NCBI RefSeq assembly: GCF_013393185.1
Contig: NZ_QJQX01000063.1
Coordinates: 1 to 64,000 of the forward strand
DNA length: 64,000 nt
Reading direction: 5' to 3'
Source of the DNA: Sphingobium lactosutens
GTDB lineage: Bacteria > Pseudomonadota > Alphaproteobacteria > Sphingomonadales > Sphingomonadaceae
The position numbers were made by a program, and so were the translations under genes. Shown here piece after piece: positions 1 to 7,804 of this stretch. Under the pieces are notes generated by a model. The model was not told the DNA's origin, did no database searches, and was given only the letters and a program-made list of their open reading frames with translations. Each line of letters starts with the position of its first letter. The stretch's first letter is position 1.

Positions 1-79
1 TTAGTGATGGGGTGGACGCCCCCCGACGGCATCGATGTGCCACAGTGGAGGTGTTGAACACCACTTTAGGGAGGCGTCC

Positions 80-1105
80 ATGTCGGAAGTTAGCATAATC
101 GGGTTGGATATCGCCAAGCATGTTTTTCAGGCGCATGGGGTAGATGCGTCAGGCCATGCGATTTTGCGCAAGAAGATCACGCGTTCGAAGTTGTTGCCCT
201 TCTTTTCCGCTCATCCACGTTGCCTAATTGTGTTGGAGGCGTGCGGCGGAGCCCATCATTGGGCGCGCGAGTTGCTCAAGCTCGGTCATGATGTGCGGTT
301 GATCGCTCCGGCGTATGTGAAGCCCTTTGTGAAGCGCCAAAAGAACGATGTGGCTGATGCTGAGGCGATCTGTGAGGCAGCACAGCGTCCGAGCATGCGG
401 TTCGTGCCGGTGAAAACTGAGGAACAGCAGGCAGCCGCGATGGTGTTCCGGGCGCGTGATCTGCTGGTCCGCCAGCGCACCCAGATCGGCAATGCCCTGC
501 GCGGGCACATGACAGAATATGGTTGGATCGCACCCAAGGGCTTGGCGCATCTGGAAGCGCTCAGGGCGCTGGTCTCCGATCGGTCAGCGGTGCCCGAAGG
601 GGTGCGGTCGGTGTGTATGGTGTTGCTTGATACTCTGGCAACGCTTGACCGGCAGATCGCGCTACTCGACAAAGAGATAGTCCGGCGCTCTCGCGAGGAT
701 GCAGTCGCGCGCCGCCTGATGACGATCCCAGGAATCGGACCGATCACGGCAACGGCGATCACCGCGCTTGCGCCGCCGTCAGAAACATTCGCCAAGGGGC
801 GTGACTTCGCCGCTTGGGTCGGCCTCACCCCTCGTCAGCACTCAACTGGTGGGAAACAGAAGCTGGGATCTATCTCGAAAATGGGCGAGCGCACGCTGCG
901 AAGGTTGCTGATTATTGGCAGTAGCGCGGTAGTGCTACAGGCGAGCAAGCGCGGGGCGGCGAAAGGCTCGTGGCTCGAGCAGATGCTGGCGCGCAAGCCA
1001 CGCATGCTGGTGACGGTTGCGCTGGCGAACAAGACGGCACGGATCGTCTGGGCGCTGCTGACGAAGGATGAAGTTTACAAAGCTCCGGTCGCAGCCACGG
1101 CGTAA
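80..1105 (+). CDS. IS110/IS1111-family DEDD transposase
   Basis: This 341-residue protein catalyses excision and insertion of its element. The N-terminal DEDD (RuvC-like) domain shows IGLDIAKHVFQ near residue 7 (first Asp), VLEACGG (Glu) and KNDVADAEAI (the Asp pair). The C-terminal transposase_20 domain carries IPGIGPITATAI and WVGLTPRQHSTGGK, ending in the usual basic tail. The ATG at 80 is preferred over upstream starts because an AGGGAGG ribosome site lies just before it and the protein then begins with the family-typical short leader. Length matches intact family members, so it is probably functional. The gene has no operon partners. Confidence 0.9.
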   Translation: MSEVSIIGLDIAKHVFQAHGVDASGHAILRKKITRSKLLPFFSAHPRCLIVLEACGGAHHWARELLKLGHDVRLIAPAYVKPFVKRQKNDVADAEAICEAAQRPSMRFVPVKTEEQQAAAMVFRARDLLVRQRTQIGNALRGHMTEYGWIAPKGLAHLEALRALVSDRSAVPEGVRSVCMVLLDTLATLDRQIALLDKEIVRRSREDAVARRLMTIPGIGPITATAITALAPPSETFAKGRDFAAWVGLTPRQHSTGGKQKLGSISKMGERTLRRLLIIGSSAVVLQASKRGAAKGSWLEQMLARKPRMLVTVALANKTARIVWALLTKDEVYKAPVAATA

Positions 1106-1343
1106 GCCAAGGCGGGCCAGAGGTCGTCGGAACGTAGTCGGTCGAAGGAGGGTATGGCACAACAGTCGGCGAGACGGGATCGGAAGAACCAGGTTAATCC
1201 ACCGTGCTTCATCAGCACGCGTTAGTGATGTGGTTCCGGTCCGCGAACTCCCATACGGGCCCGCAGCCATCATCGCTGCATCAGAGGCCGGACAGATGGC
1301 AGCATCCGACTACGTGCCTACCTCCAAATACCACTTGCGTTAA
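1106..1343 (+). ncRNA. candidate guide (bridge/seek) RNA in the IS1111 right end
   Basis: IS110-family elements encode a structured RNA in a non-coding end that pairs with donor and target DNA; in the IS1111 group it comes from the right end. The 238-bp non-coding right end here has small hairpins with perfect 5-bp stems at 1203-1219 (cgtgc/gcacg) and 1263-1279 (gcagc/gctgc). The 9-mer ttagtgatg occurs at 1222-1230 and again at 1-9 at the left end. The location is established family knowledge. Exact RNA ends and pairing loops are not determined. Confidence 0.35.
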
Positions 1344-1356
1344 TCGGGGCGTCCAC

Positions 1357-1812
1357 AGATGGATTAAGCCCATCGCCGCCATATCCGGGTGGAGGTGGAG
1401 CGAAGCGGAACCGGAGGCCGGATATGGCGGTGTCGCCGTTTCTGGTGCCGGTGGCCGGTATCCAAGACTGCTGTGCGGGCGCACGGTGTTGTAATGCCGC
1501 CGCCAGGCTTCGATCAGCACCTTGGCTTCGGCGAGGCTGTAGAAGATTTCGCCGTTAAGAAGTTCGTCGCGAAGCGACCCGTTGAAGCTTTCGTTATAGC
1601 CATTCTCCCATGGTGATCCCGGCGCGATGTAGAGCGTCTTCACGCCGATCTGCCGCAGCCATTGCTGGACGGCATTGGCGATAAATTCGGCGCCATTATC
1701 TGACCGCGTTCCGCCGGCAGGCTTCGGCTGTCGATGCCCCCTGCGCCAGCACGATATCAACTTCACGCAGCTTGCCGATGATCTCTTCCGGCTTGTGCTT
1801 CTTGCTTGGCAT
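1357..1812 (-). pseudogene. internally deleted IS3-family (IS407-like) orfA/orfB remnant
   Basis: From the ATG at 1812 the start of an IS3 orfA is readable for about 30 residues ([17 protein letters not shown]...). At about 1715-1735 it joins the end of orfB, which is read in another frame: [18 protein letters not shown], then [38 protein letters not shown]. The orfB part keeps the last two catalytic residues of the DDE integrase core (Asp of SDNGAEF, Glu of YNESFNG). The rest of orfA, the frameshift region and the first catalytic Asp are gone. The 3-prime end runs into the IS110 element, so the right terminal repeat is lost. Not functional. Confidence 0.85.
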
Positions 1813-2551
1813 TCATCGTCCCTTTCGTGGTCCAGACTATCATAGTCTCTGGGCCACTCAGGGGGAGGGGAGGAGATCAGGCCAGCGCCCACCTGAAGGC
1901 GCCAACCATAGCACACGCCTCTGGCGCATCCCAACCCCTGCCGCTCCGCCGCTGTCGCGCGTCAATCAACGTACTAGCCATATCGAACCGAACCTACCGA
2001 AAGCACAAATCTCCATAGGGCAAGCTGCTGCGCCCGCGGATTCCTGCATGGGAGGCTTTCGTACCCAAGCGCCCGAAACCCTAAACCTTGTCAGCCATTC
2101 AGAATCTGATTTCTCGTTCCTAGGGCCTTATGATAATTGCTCATCCTGTAACCGAGAAATTGGCCTATCAAGCGGTTTGATCAACGCTTTCAAATTGTCC
2201 GTCTCAAGCCGGTCGAGCGCAGCAGCGGCCGAGACCATTATCGACGTCTTCGTCACGCGCCTTCATCTGCATGACGACCGGCAACGCACCGCCGTCATCG
2301 GACAGAAGGTCGAACGCCCCCATCGTCGGCGGCGTTTCCGCGTTCGGGAACGATATTCCTTCTACCGGATGGTGGCCGATACCGACGCCAAGCCGCCGCA
2401 TTGGCGGTACGCGCGGTCCGTCTGCTTTCCCTCCTACATACCCAAATGTGGCTGTTTGCCGGCTGGCAGCTTTTGGGCAGGCCTTCAGGTTGGTTGCCAT
2501 TGCGGCTCCTGGAAAATGAAGACCCGCAGTCGTTCCAGTGAACCCTATAAA
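1813..2551. other. no recognisable gene; IS3 left end then unassigned DNA
   Basis: The first 50 bases look like the upstream end of the IS3 remnant. After that I see no supported gene. A leftward stretch at 2204-2500 has fairly GC-rich third positions and could be a gene fragment, but I recognise nothing in its translation. The rightward frame is open all the way into the transporter at 2627, but it lacks coding character before that point. Confidence 0.5.
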
Positions 2552-2563
2552 GCAAACGTTTGC
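2552..2563. promoter_or_regulatory. LacI-type operator GCAAACGTTTGC (copy 1)
   Basis: A perfect 12-bp palindrome lies 63 bp upstream of the transporter start. The same 12-mer occurs at 7704-7715 and 13702-13713, each in front of another unit of the sugar locus. The central CG with mirrored half sites is typical of LacI/GalR-family operators. The likely binder is the LacI protein at 3993-5006. Confidence 0.75.
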
Positions 2564-2626
2564 ATATCGCTATTTCGTCTGTATGATCGACGTTCGACAG
2601 GTCGCAAAGGCGACGGAGAGGAGCAT

Positions 2627-3940
2627 ATGCGGGACAGAGCCACCAAACCACGAATGCGTCTGTCACGCATCGTCGAAATGAATCTCGGCTTCCTCGGCAT
2701 CCAATTCTCCTTTGGGCTGCAACAGGCCAATATGGGGCCGATCTATCGCTATCTTGGCGCGGATGAAGCGCATCTGCCGCTGCTCTGGCTGGCCGGGCCG
2801 GTCACGGGATTGCTCGTTCAACCCATTGTCGGCGCGCTCAGCGATCGGACGGTCAGCCGATGGGGCAGGCGCACGCCCTATTTCCTGATCGGCGCCGTGC
2901 TGTGCAGCCTGGGCCTGCTGATGATGCCCTATAGCCCGACCCTCTGGTTTGCGGCCAGCCTGCTCTGGATGCTCGATGCGGCGAACAACATCACCATGGA
3001 ACCCTATCGCGCCTATGTCAGCGACCGGCTGGACGAAAGCCAACGATCGGTCGGCTTCCTGACGCAAAGCGCCTTTACCGGGCTGGCTCAGACCCTGTCC
3101 TATCTGGCTCCGTCGCTGCTGGTCTGGTGGGGCTTCGACGCCGATCTGGTCGATGCCAACGGCATACCCGATGTCACGCGGATCGCCTTTCTGATCGGTG
3201 CGGTCATATCCATTTCGACCATCCTCTGGTCGGTGCTGCGCGTGCCGGAGTTGCCGCTGCCGCCAGAGGAGATCGCACGCATGCAGAGCGACCGCCTATC
3301 CTTCGGCACAGCGCTGCGCGACTTTATGGCCGCAGTGCGCGAAATGCCCACGGCCATGCGACAACTCGCCCTGTCGATGCTGCTGCAATGGTTCGCGATG
3401 TTCGCCTATTGGCAGTTCATCAGCTTCGCGCTGGCCCGCGCGATCTTCGACACTGCCGATCCAGCGAGCAGCGGCTTTCGCCAGGCGGTGCTGCTCACCG
3501 GACAGGCGGGCGCGCTCTACAATGCCGTCGCCTTCCTCGCTGCGTTCGCCATGGTGCCGCTCAGCCGGCGGATCGGGCCGCATTATATTCATGCCGTCGC
3601 CGTTGTCTTGTCCGGTGCCGCGATGCTGGCCATCCCCGGCACCAGCGATCATACGCACCTGTTCCTGCTGATGATCGGCATCGGCATCGGCTGGGCCAGC
3701 ATGATGGGCAATCCCTATGTCATGCTGGCCAATGCCATCCCGCCCGAGCGGACCGGCGTCTATATGGGCATCTTCAACATGTTCATCGTCATTCCGATGC
3801 TGCTTGAGACTTTGATCGTGCCGGTCATCTACCGTCCGCTGCTGGAAAGCGATCCGCGCAACATCCTGTTGATGAGCGGTATGATGATGATCGCCGCTGG
3901 GGCCGCTACGTTGATGGTCAGGACGCCCCGCAAGAACTGA
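2627..3940 (+). CDS. MFS/GPH-type sugar (sucrose/maltose-like) transporter
   Basis: This 437-residue inner-membrane protein has about 12 hydrophobic segments. Its SLC45/GPH-like signatures are LGFLGIQFSFGLQQANMGP in helix 1, GALSDRTVSRWGRRTPY after helix 2 and NPYVMLANAIPPERTGVYMG in the second half. Related proteins carry sucrose, maltose or other oligosaccharides by proton symport. The ATG at 2627 is chosen because GGAGAGGAG lies just before it; upstream open frame has no coding character. The GCAAACGTTTGC operator lies 63 bp upstream and a LacI gene follows after 52 bp. The likely substrate here is sucrose released in the periplasm by the alpha-galactosidase (inference from neighbours). 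Confidence 0.82.
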   Translation: MRDRATKPRMRLSRIVEMNLGFLGIQFSFGLQQANMGPIYRYLGADEAHLPLLWLAGPVTGLLVQPIVGALSDRTVSRWGRRTPYFLIGAVLCSLGLLMMPYSPTLWFAASLLWMLDAANNITMEPYRAYVSDRLDESQRSVGFLTQSAFTGLAQTLSYLAPSLLVWWGFDADLVDANGIPDVTRIAFLIGAVISISTILWSVLRVPELPLPPEEIARMQSDRLSFGTALRDFMAAVREMPTAMRQLALSMLLQWFAMFAYWQFISFALARAIFDTADPASSGFRQAVLLTGQAGALYNAVAFLAAFAMVPLSRRIGPHYIHAVAVVLSGAAMLAIPGTSDHTHLFLLMIGIGIGWASMMGNPYVMLANAIPPERTGVYMGIFNMFIVIPMLLETLIVPVIYRPLLESDPRNILLMSGMMMIAAGAATLMVRTPRKN

Positions 3941-3992
3941 TGCGCCGCGATCCGGATTGTCCCATGCCCTTCAGTGGCCTAGATGATAGGAT

Positions 3993-5006
3993 ATGACGGA
4001 TCATCATGACGAACCTGTCCGCAGCATAACCGACCTTGCCCGGATCGCGGGGGTATCGGTGTCGACCGTGTCCCGCGCGCTGACGTCCAAGGGCGCGCTC
4101 AACAAGGATACGCGGCGGCGCATTCAGGAACTGGCGGCCAAGCACGGCTTCCAGCTCAATGTCGCCGCGCAGAATCTGCGGCTGGGCCGCACCGGAGCGA
4201 TCGCCGTGCTGCTGCCACTGGGGCATGAGCGCGGGCAGCATCTGTCCGATCCCTTCTTCATGGCGATGCTGGGCTTTCTGGCGGACGAACTGACCGAGCG
4301 CGGTTATGACCTGCTACTGTCCCGCGTGCTGCCCGATGGCGAGGACTGGCTGGACGCCTTTATCCGGGCTGGCCGGGTCGATGGCGTCATCATCATCGGC
4401 CAGTCCAACCAGAGCGCCGTCCTGGACCGCACCGCCAGCCACTATCGCCCGCTCGTCATCTGGGGCGCTCATGCCGAGCGTAATCAATATCTGACCGTAG
4501 GAACCGACAATGTGGCTGGCGGCGCTCTGGCGGCGAAGCATTTGCTGGAGCGCGAGCGCGGCAAGCTCGCCTTTTTCGGCAATGTCGCGGTGCCGGAATT
4601 TGCTGCCCGATATGAGGGGTTTCTCTCCGCTCTGCCGGCCGAGGCGCGGGATCGGGTCGAGCTGGTCCATGCTCATGTGACGCCTGAAGCCAGCTATCGC
4701 GTCGCGGCCGACTATTTTGCAGCGGGGCATCGCCCCGACGGGGTGTTCGCAGCGTCCGACGTGACGGCCATGAGCGTCATCACCGCCGCAGCTGAGCAGG
4801 ATATCCGCGTGCCCGACCAGCTTTCGGTGGTGGGCTTCGACGATGTGCCGCTGGCGCGGCTGTCCAATCCGCCGCTCACCACCATCCGACAGGATATACA
4901 GCGGGGGGCTGCGCTGCTGGTCGAGCGGCTGTGCCAGCGGCTCGCGGGCGAGGACGTCGGCTCCATCCAGATCGAGCCGGAGATCGTGGCGCGGGAATCG
5001 AGCTGA
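3993..5006 (+). CDS. LacI-family transcriptional regulator of the sugar locus
   Basis: This 337-residue regulator has an N-terminal helix-turn-helix (residues about 11-30, ITDLARIAGVSVSTVSRAL). The periplasmic-binding-protein-like effector domain contains GRTGAIAVLLPL, DGVIIIGQ, YEGFLSALP, GVFAASDVTAMSV and VVGFDDVPLARLSNPPLTTI. It probably represses the units carrying GCAAACGTTTGC (upstream of the transporter, TonB receptor and GH68 operon) and is released by an imported sugar or sugar phosphate. The start is the ATG at 3993 with a weak upstream AGG. It is co-directional with the transporter and ends in a shared terminator with the convergent receptor. Confidence 0.88.
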   Translation: MTDHHDEPVRSITDLARIAGVSVSTVSRALTSKGALNKDTRRRIQELAAKHGFQLNVAAQNLRLGRTGAIAVLLPLGHERGQHLSDPFFMAMLGFLADELTERGYDLLLSRVLPDGEDWLDAFIRAGRVDGVIIIGQSNQSAVLDRTASHYRPLVIWGAHAERNQYLTVGTDNVAGGALAAKHLLERERGKLAFFGNVAVPEFAARYEGFLSALPAEARDRVELVHAHVTPEASYRVAADYFAAGHRPDGVFAASDVTAMSVITAAAEQDIRVPDQLSVVGFDDVPLARLSNPPLTTIRQDIQRGAALLVERLCQRLAGEDVGSIQIEPEIVARESS

Positions 5007-5013
5007 CAAGAAG

Positions 5014-5044
5014 AGGCCCGGTTCCTTGACGGAACCGGGCCTTT
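5014..5044. terminator. bidirectional terminator between lacI and TonB receptor
   Basis: A 12-bp perfect stem (aggcccggttcc at 5014-5025 with ggaaccgggcct at 5031-5042) encloses a 5-base loop and is followed by T residues. It lies between two convergent genes, so it can end both transcripts. Confidence 0.85.
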
Positions 5045-5103
5045 CAGGTGGCCGAAACAACCGGTCCGGAGAGGAGGAACGGCCGCTCCGGCGTCGGATC
5101 GGA

Positions 5104-7617
5104 TCAGAAATTGTAACGGATCGAGGCGGTCACGGTGCGGCCATAGACGGCGCTGTTCTGGAAGATGCCGGTCGTCGCGCTGATCGGCAGCAACTGGCCG
5201 CCGCCGCGATAGCCCAGCGTGTCGAACAGATTGTTGGCGTTGAGGCCCAGTTCCAGATTTTCGACCGGCCGCACTTTCACGAAGCCGTTGAAGAATGTCG
5301 TGCCGCGCACGGTGTAGAGGTTGAAATCGTCGTTCGGCGCACTGCTCTGGCCGCTGGCGGACAGGCCGACCGCGAACAGGCCCGCATCATATGAGGGCGA
5401 AATCAGATAGGTGAGCTTGGGAATACCGCCCAGCCGGTTGCCGGCCAATGCCGCCGTCGCGCTGTCCTTGATCTTCGGATTCACCCAAGTCGCATCGACC
5501 GCCAGATGGAAATTGCCGAGGTTCAGTCGCCCGGTCAGTTCCACGCCCCAGGACCGGTAATCGTTGGAGATGTTCGGGTCATTGTTGGGCGGCGGATTGT
5601 TGATCCGGGTGAAGTCATAATTATTCTCGGTGAGGGTCGAGCGGAATCCGGTGACTTCCACCGAATAATTGCCCGACCCACCGACGAAGCCACGATGCTT
5701 CACGCCCACTTCCTGCTGGTTGAGGAAGTTGATGGCCGTGCTGGCGCCCTGGCTGTTGAGCGACCCGTCGGCATTGAAGTTGCCGCCCAGCGTGCGCCGG
5801 TCGGCGTTGAAGCGCCCGCCCCGGCTGACGCGGGCGAAGATGCTGGTGCTGTTGTCGAAGGCATAGAGTGCGCCGAACGACCAGCTGGTGTAGCTGCGCT
5901 TGTAGTTGATCCGCTCGATCGCGCCGCCCGGCAACATAGACGGCAGGGTCGCGCTGCCGACCTCATCGCTGACGACATAATCGGGGCCGATGACGCCCGC
6001 CTGCGCCGTGCCTTCACCGCGCACCCGGTCGAAGCGGACGCTGGCGTCGAGATCGAAGCCGCCGCCCGAATAGTTGGCGGACAGGAAAGGCGCGTCGTCG
6101 GTATATTTGAGGTCGACGCTGCGGGCGCAGCAATTGCCCCAATTGTCGTTGAAGCCCGCCTGGCCCGCAGCGGTGATCTGCGTGCCGGTGGTGGAGAAGA
6201 GATTGAGCGGCGCGGCATTTTCGCCTTCCAGCGCGCTATATTGACGGTTCACATGCCAGTCCTGGACGATGTTCTGGCTCATGTGGAACCAGCCCGCCTG
6301 CACCGTGACCTTGCCGCCGCCAACATCGAACTTGCCGGTCAGCGCCAGATTGTTGGCCAGGCTGCCCATATCCTTCATCAGCGTGTTGATGTTGGGATTA
6401 TTGTTCAGATAGGTGCCGGTATAGGCCTGCCCCTTGTTTGGCCCCGCCGCATAGCGGATCGCGCCCACCGTCTGGCCGTTGACGGTCGATCCCAGCACGC
6501 TGGCGGTCGTCGCGACGTTCAGGAACTGGGTGGTGAAATTGCCGCTCATGTCGGTGTAGCGGAAACTGTTGTCGACGGTCAGCGCGTCGCTCAGCTCATA
6601 ATGGAATTGCGCACCCACGGAGGTGACGCGGGGGTGGATGCCCGCCACATCAGCATTTTTGAGCACGCCGTTGCTGTCGACATATTGGAAGCTGCGCTGA
6701 TAGATGGAATAGGTCGATCCGTCGCGCGCGTCGAAGTTGGGCAGCGGCTTGAAATCGGTGATCTTGTTGCCGTCGATCGTCACCAGCGAAGGCATGGTGG
6801 TGTTGGTCGGCGCATGTTCATCCAGCCGCTTGAAATTGAAGCGGATAAAGCCCCTGCCGTCGCCCAGATCCTTGGTGAGGTTGGCCTTCACCTGATAGCC
6901 ACGCAGGATGTTGAAATCCTCGTTGGTCGGCCCGCCACCCTCGCGGGCATAGCCGCCGACATGGAAGCGCAGCGTGTCGCTGATCGGGCCGCCATAGTCG
7001 AAGTCTACACGCGTCTCGCGGAAGCCGACGCCCTTGGACAGGCCGATCGAGCCGCCCTCCTTCTCGCCGGTCTTGCTGATATAGTTGATGACCGCGCCGG
7101 GCGCCTGGCTGGCGAAGGTGGAGGCGGAGCCGCCACGCACGGCCTCGACGCGTTCGACATTCTGGTCGAAGCGCAGCCAATAATCGTTATTGCCGAACTG
7201 AATGTCGCCGAACAGGGTGACGGGCAGGCCGTCCTCCTGAAGCGCGACATATTCCGAGCCGCCGGTCGACACCGGGATGCCGCGCACGCCGATATTGGCG
7301 TTGCCGCCCGGACCCGCCGTATCGGAGGGCTGGAGGCCGGGGATGGAGCGCAACACTTCGGCTTCGGAGCGCGGCGTGAAATTCTGGATCGCTTCCTGGC
7401 TGACCTGCGACACCGAAATAGACGATCGGAAACGCGACTTGTCGCCGGCCGCTGCGGTGACGACGATATCTTCGCCACTGATGGGCGCGCGTTCCTCCGC
7501 AGCGGGGGCTTGCGTGTCGGCGGGTGCGGCGTCCTGCGCCAGGGCAGGCCCGCCAAGGCACGCCATGGCCAGCGCGAACGTGGAAATGCGGCTTGGCTGA
7601 ATGCTGGTCTTCATCAT
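5104..7617 (-). CDS. TonB-dependent outer-membrane receptor (oligosaccharide uptake)
   Basis: This 837-residue protein has a signal peptide ending near ...GGPALAQD, a TonB-box-like DIVVTA near residue 50, and a plug domain with SIPGLQPSDTAGPGGNANIGVRG and RGGSASTFASQAPGAVIN. A long beta-barrel follows, ending in the outer-membrane signature SIRYNF. It would take oligosaccharide across the outer membrane using TonB energy. Two adjacent ATGs (7617 and 7614) follow an AAGGAGGGG site; the second is better spaced. The operator at 7704-7715 and a degenerate copy at 7681-7692 lie upstream. Raffinose or a related galactoside is the substrate suggested by the neighbours; the sequence alone does not show it. 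Confidence 0.93.
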   Translation of the reverse strand: MMKTSIQPSRISTFALAMACLGGPALAQDAAPADTQAPAAEERAPISGEDIVVTAAAGDKSRFRSSISVSQVSQEAIQNFTPRSEAEVLRSIPGLQPSDTAGPGGNANIGVRGIPVSTGGSEYVALQEDGLPVTLFGDIQFGNNDYWLRFDQNVERVEAVRGGSASTFASQAPGAVINYISKTGEKEGGSIGLSKGVGFRETRVDFDYGGPISDTLRFHVGGYAREGGGPTNEDFNILRGYQVKANLTKDLGDGRGFIRFNFKRLDEHAPTNTTMPSLVTIDGNKITDFKPLPNFDARDGSTYSIYQRSFQYVDSNGVLKNADVAGIHPRVTSVGAQFHYELSDALTVDNSFRYTDMSGNFTTQFLNVATTASVLGSTVNGQTVGAIRYAAGPNKGQAYTGTYLNNNPNINTLMKDMGSLANNLALTGKFDVGGGKVTVQAGWFHMSQNIVQDWHVNRQYSALEGENAAPLNLFSTTGTQITAAGQAGFNDNWGNCCARSVDLKYTDDAPFLSANYSGGGFDLDASVRFDRVRGEGTAQAGVIGPDYVVSDEVGSATLPSMLPGGAIERINYKRSYTSWSFGALYAFDNSTSIFARVSRGGRFNADRRTLGGNFNADGSLNSQGASTAINFLNQQEVGVKHRGFVGGSGNYSVEVTGFRSTLTENNYDFTRINNPPPNNDPNISNDYRSWGVELTGRLNLGNFHLAVDATWVNPKIKDSATAALAGNRLGGIPKLTYLISPSYDAGLFAVGLSASGQSSAPNDDFNLYTVRGTTFFNGFVKVRPVENLELGLNANNLFDTLGYRGGGQLLPISATTGIFQNSAVYGRTVTASIRYNF

Positions 7618-7680
7618 CCCCTCCTTAAGGGCCGCCGCGCATCACTTCGCGGTCGGTTGAATGCCTGCATATGTCGCCCC

Positions 7681-7715
7681 GCAAACCTTTGCAACATATT
7701 TCAGCAAACGTTTGC
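7681..7715. promoter_or_regulatory. double LacI-type operator (one perfect, one degenerate)
   Basis: A perfect GCAAACGTTTGC lies at 7704-7715. A one-mismatch copy, GCAAACCTTTGC, lies at 7681-7692, 23 bp away (about two helical turns). The pair sits in the divergent region between the TonB receptor and the TPR/2OG gene and could control both. Confidence 0.75.
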
Positions 7716-7804
7716 ATTTCATCTCGCAAGATTTAGGCATGCTGCTATAGTGCCAGTCAATAACGGTTGTTTTGACGGCGAAAACAGGGGAGGTCAGGCA
7801 GAGG

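Larger units (their letters stand above)
12..1356 (+). mobile_element. IS110-family (IS1111-type) insertion sequence
   Basis: A single DEDD transposase gene lies between two subterminal inverted repeats: gtggacgcccc starting at base 12 and tcggggcgtccac at 1344-1356. Subterminal repeats plus an IS110-type transposase are the mark of the IS1111 subgroup. True tips may lie a few bases outside the repeats, so the left tip could be at or before base 1. About 240 bp of non-coding DNA follow the transposase gene before the right repeat. No target duplication is expected for this family. The element abuts an IS3 remnant on its right. Confidence 0.8.

Noticed and set aside
2204..2500. Possible leftward gene between the IS3 remnant and the transporter
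   Set aside because: Third positions are GC-rich in part, but there is no recognisable motif or good start, so it is not reported as a gene.
1772..2626. Long N-terminal extension of the sugar transporter
   Set aside because: The frame happens to be open from the IS3 remnant, but coding character and the ribosome site begin only at 2627.
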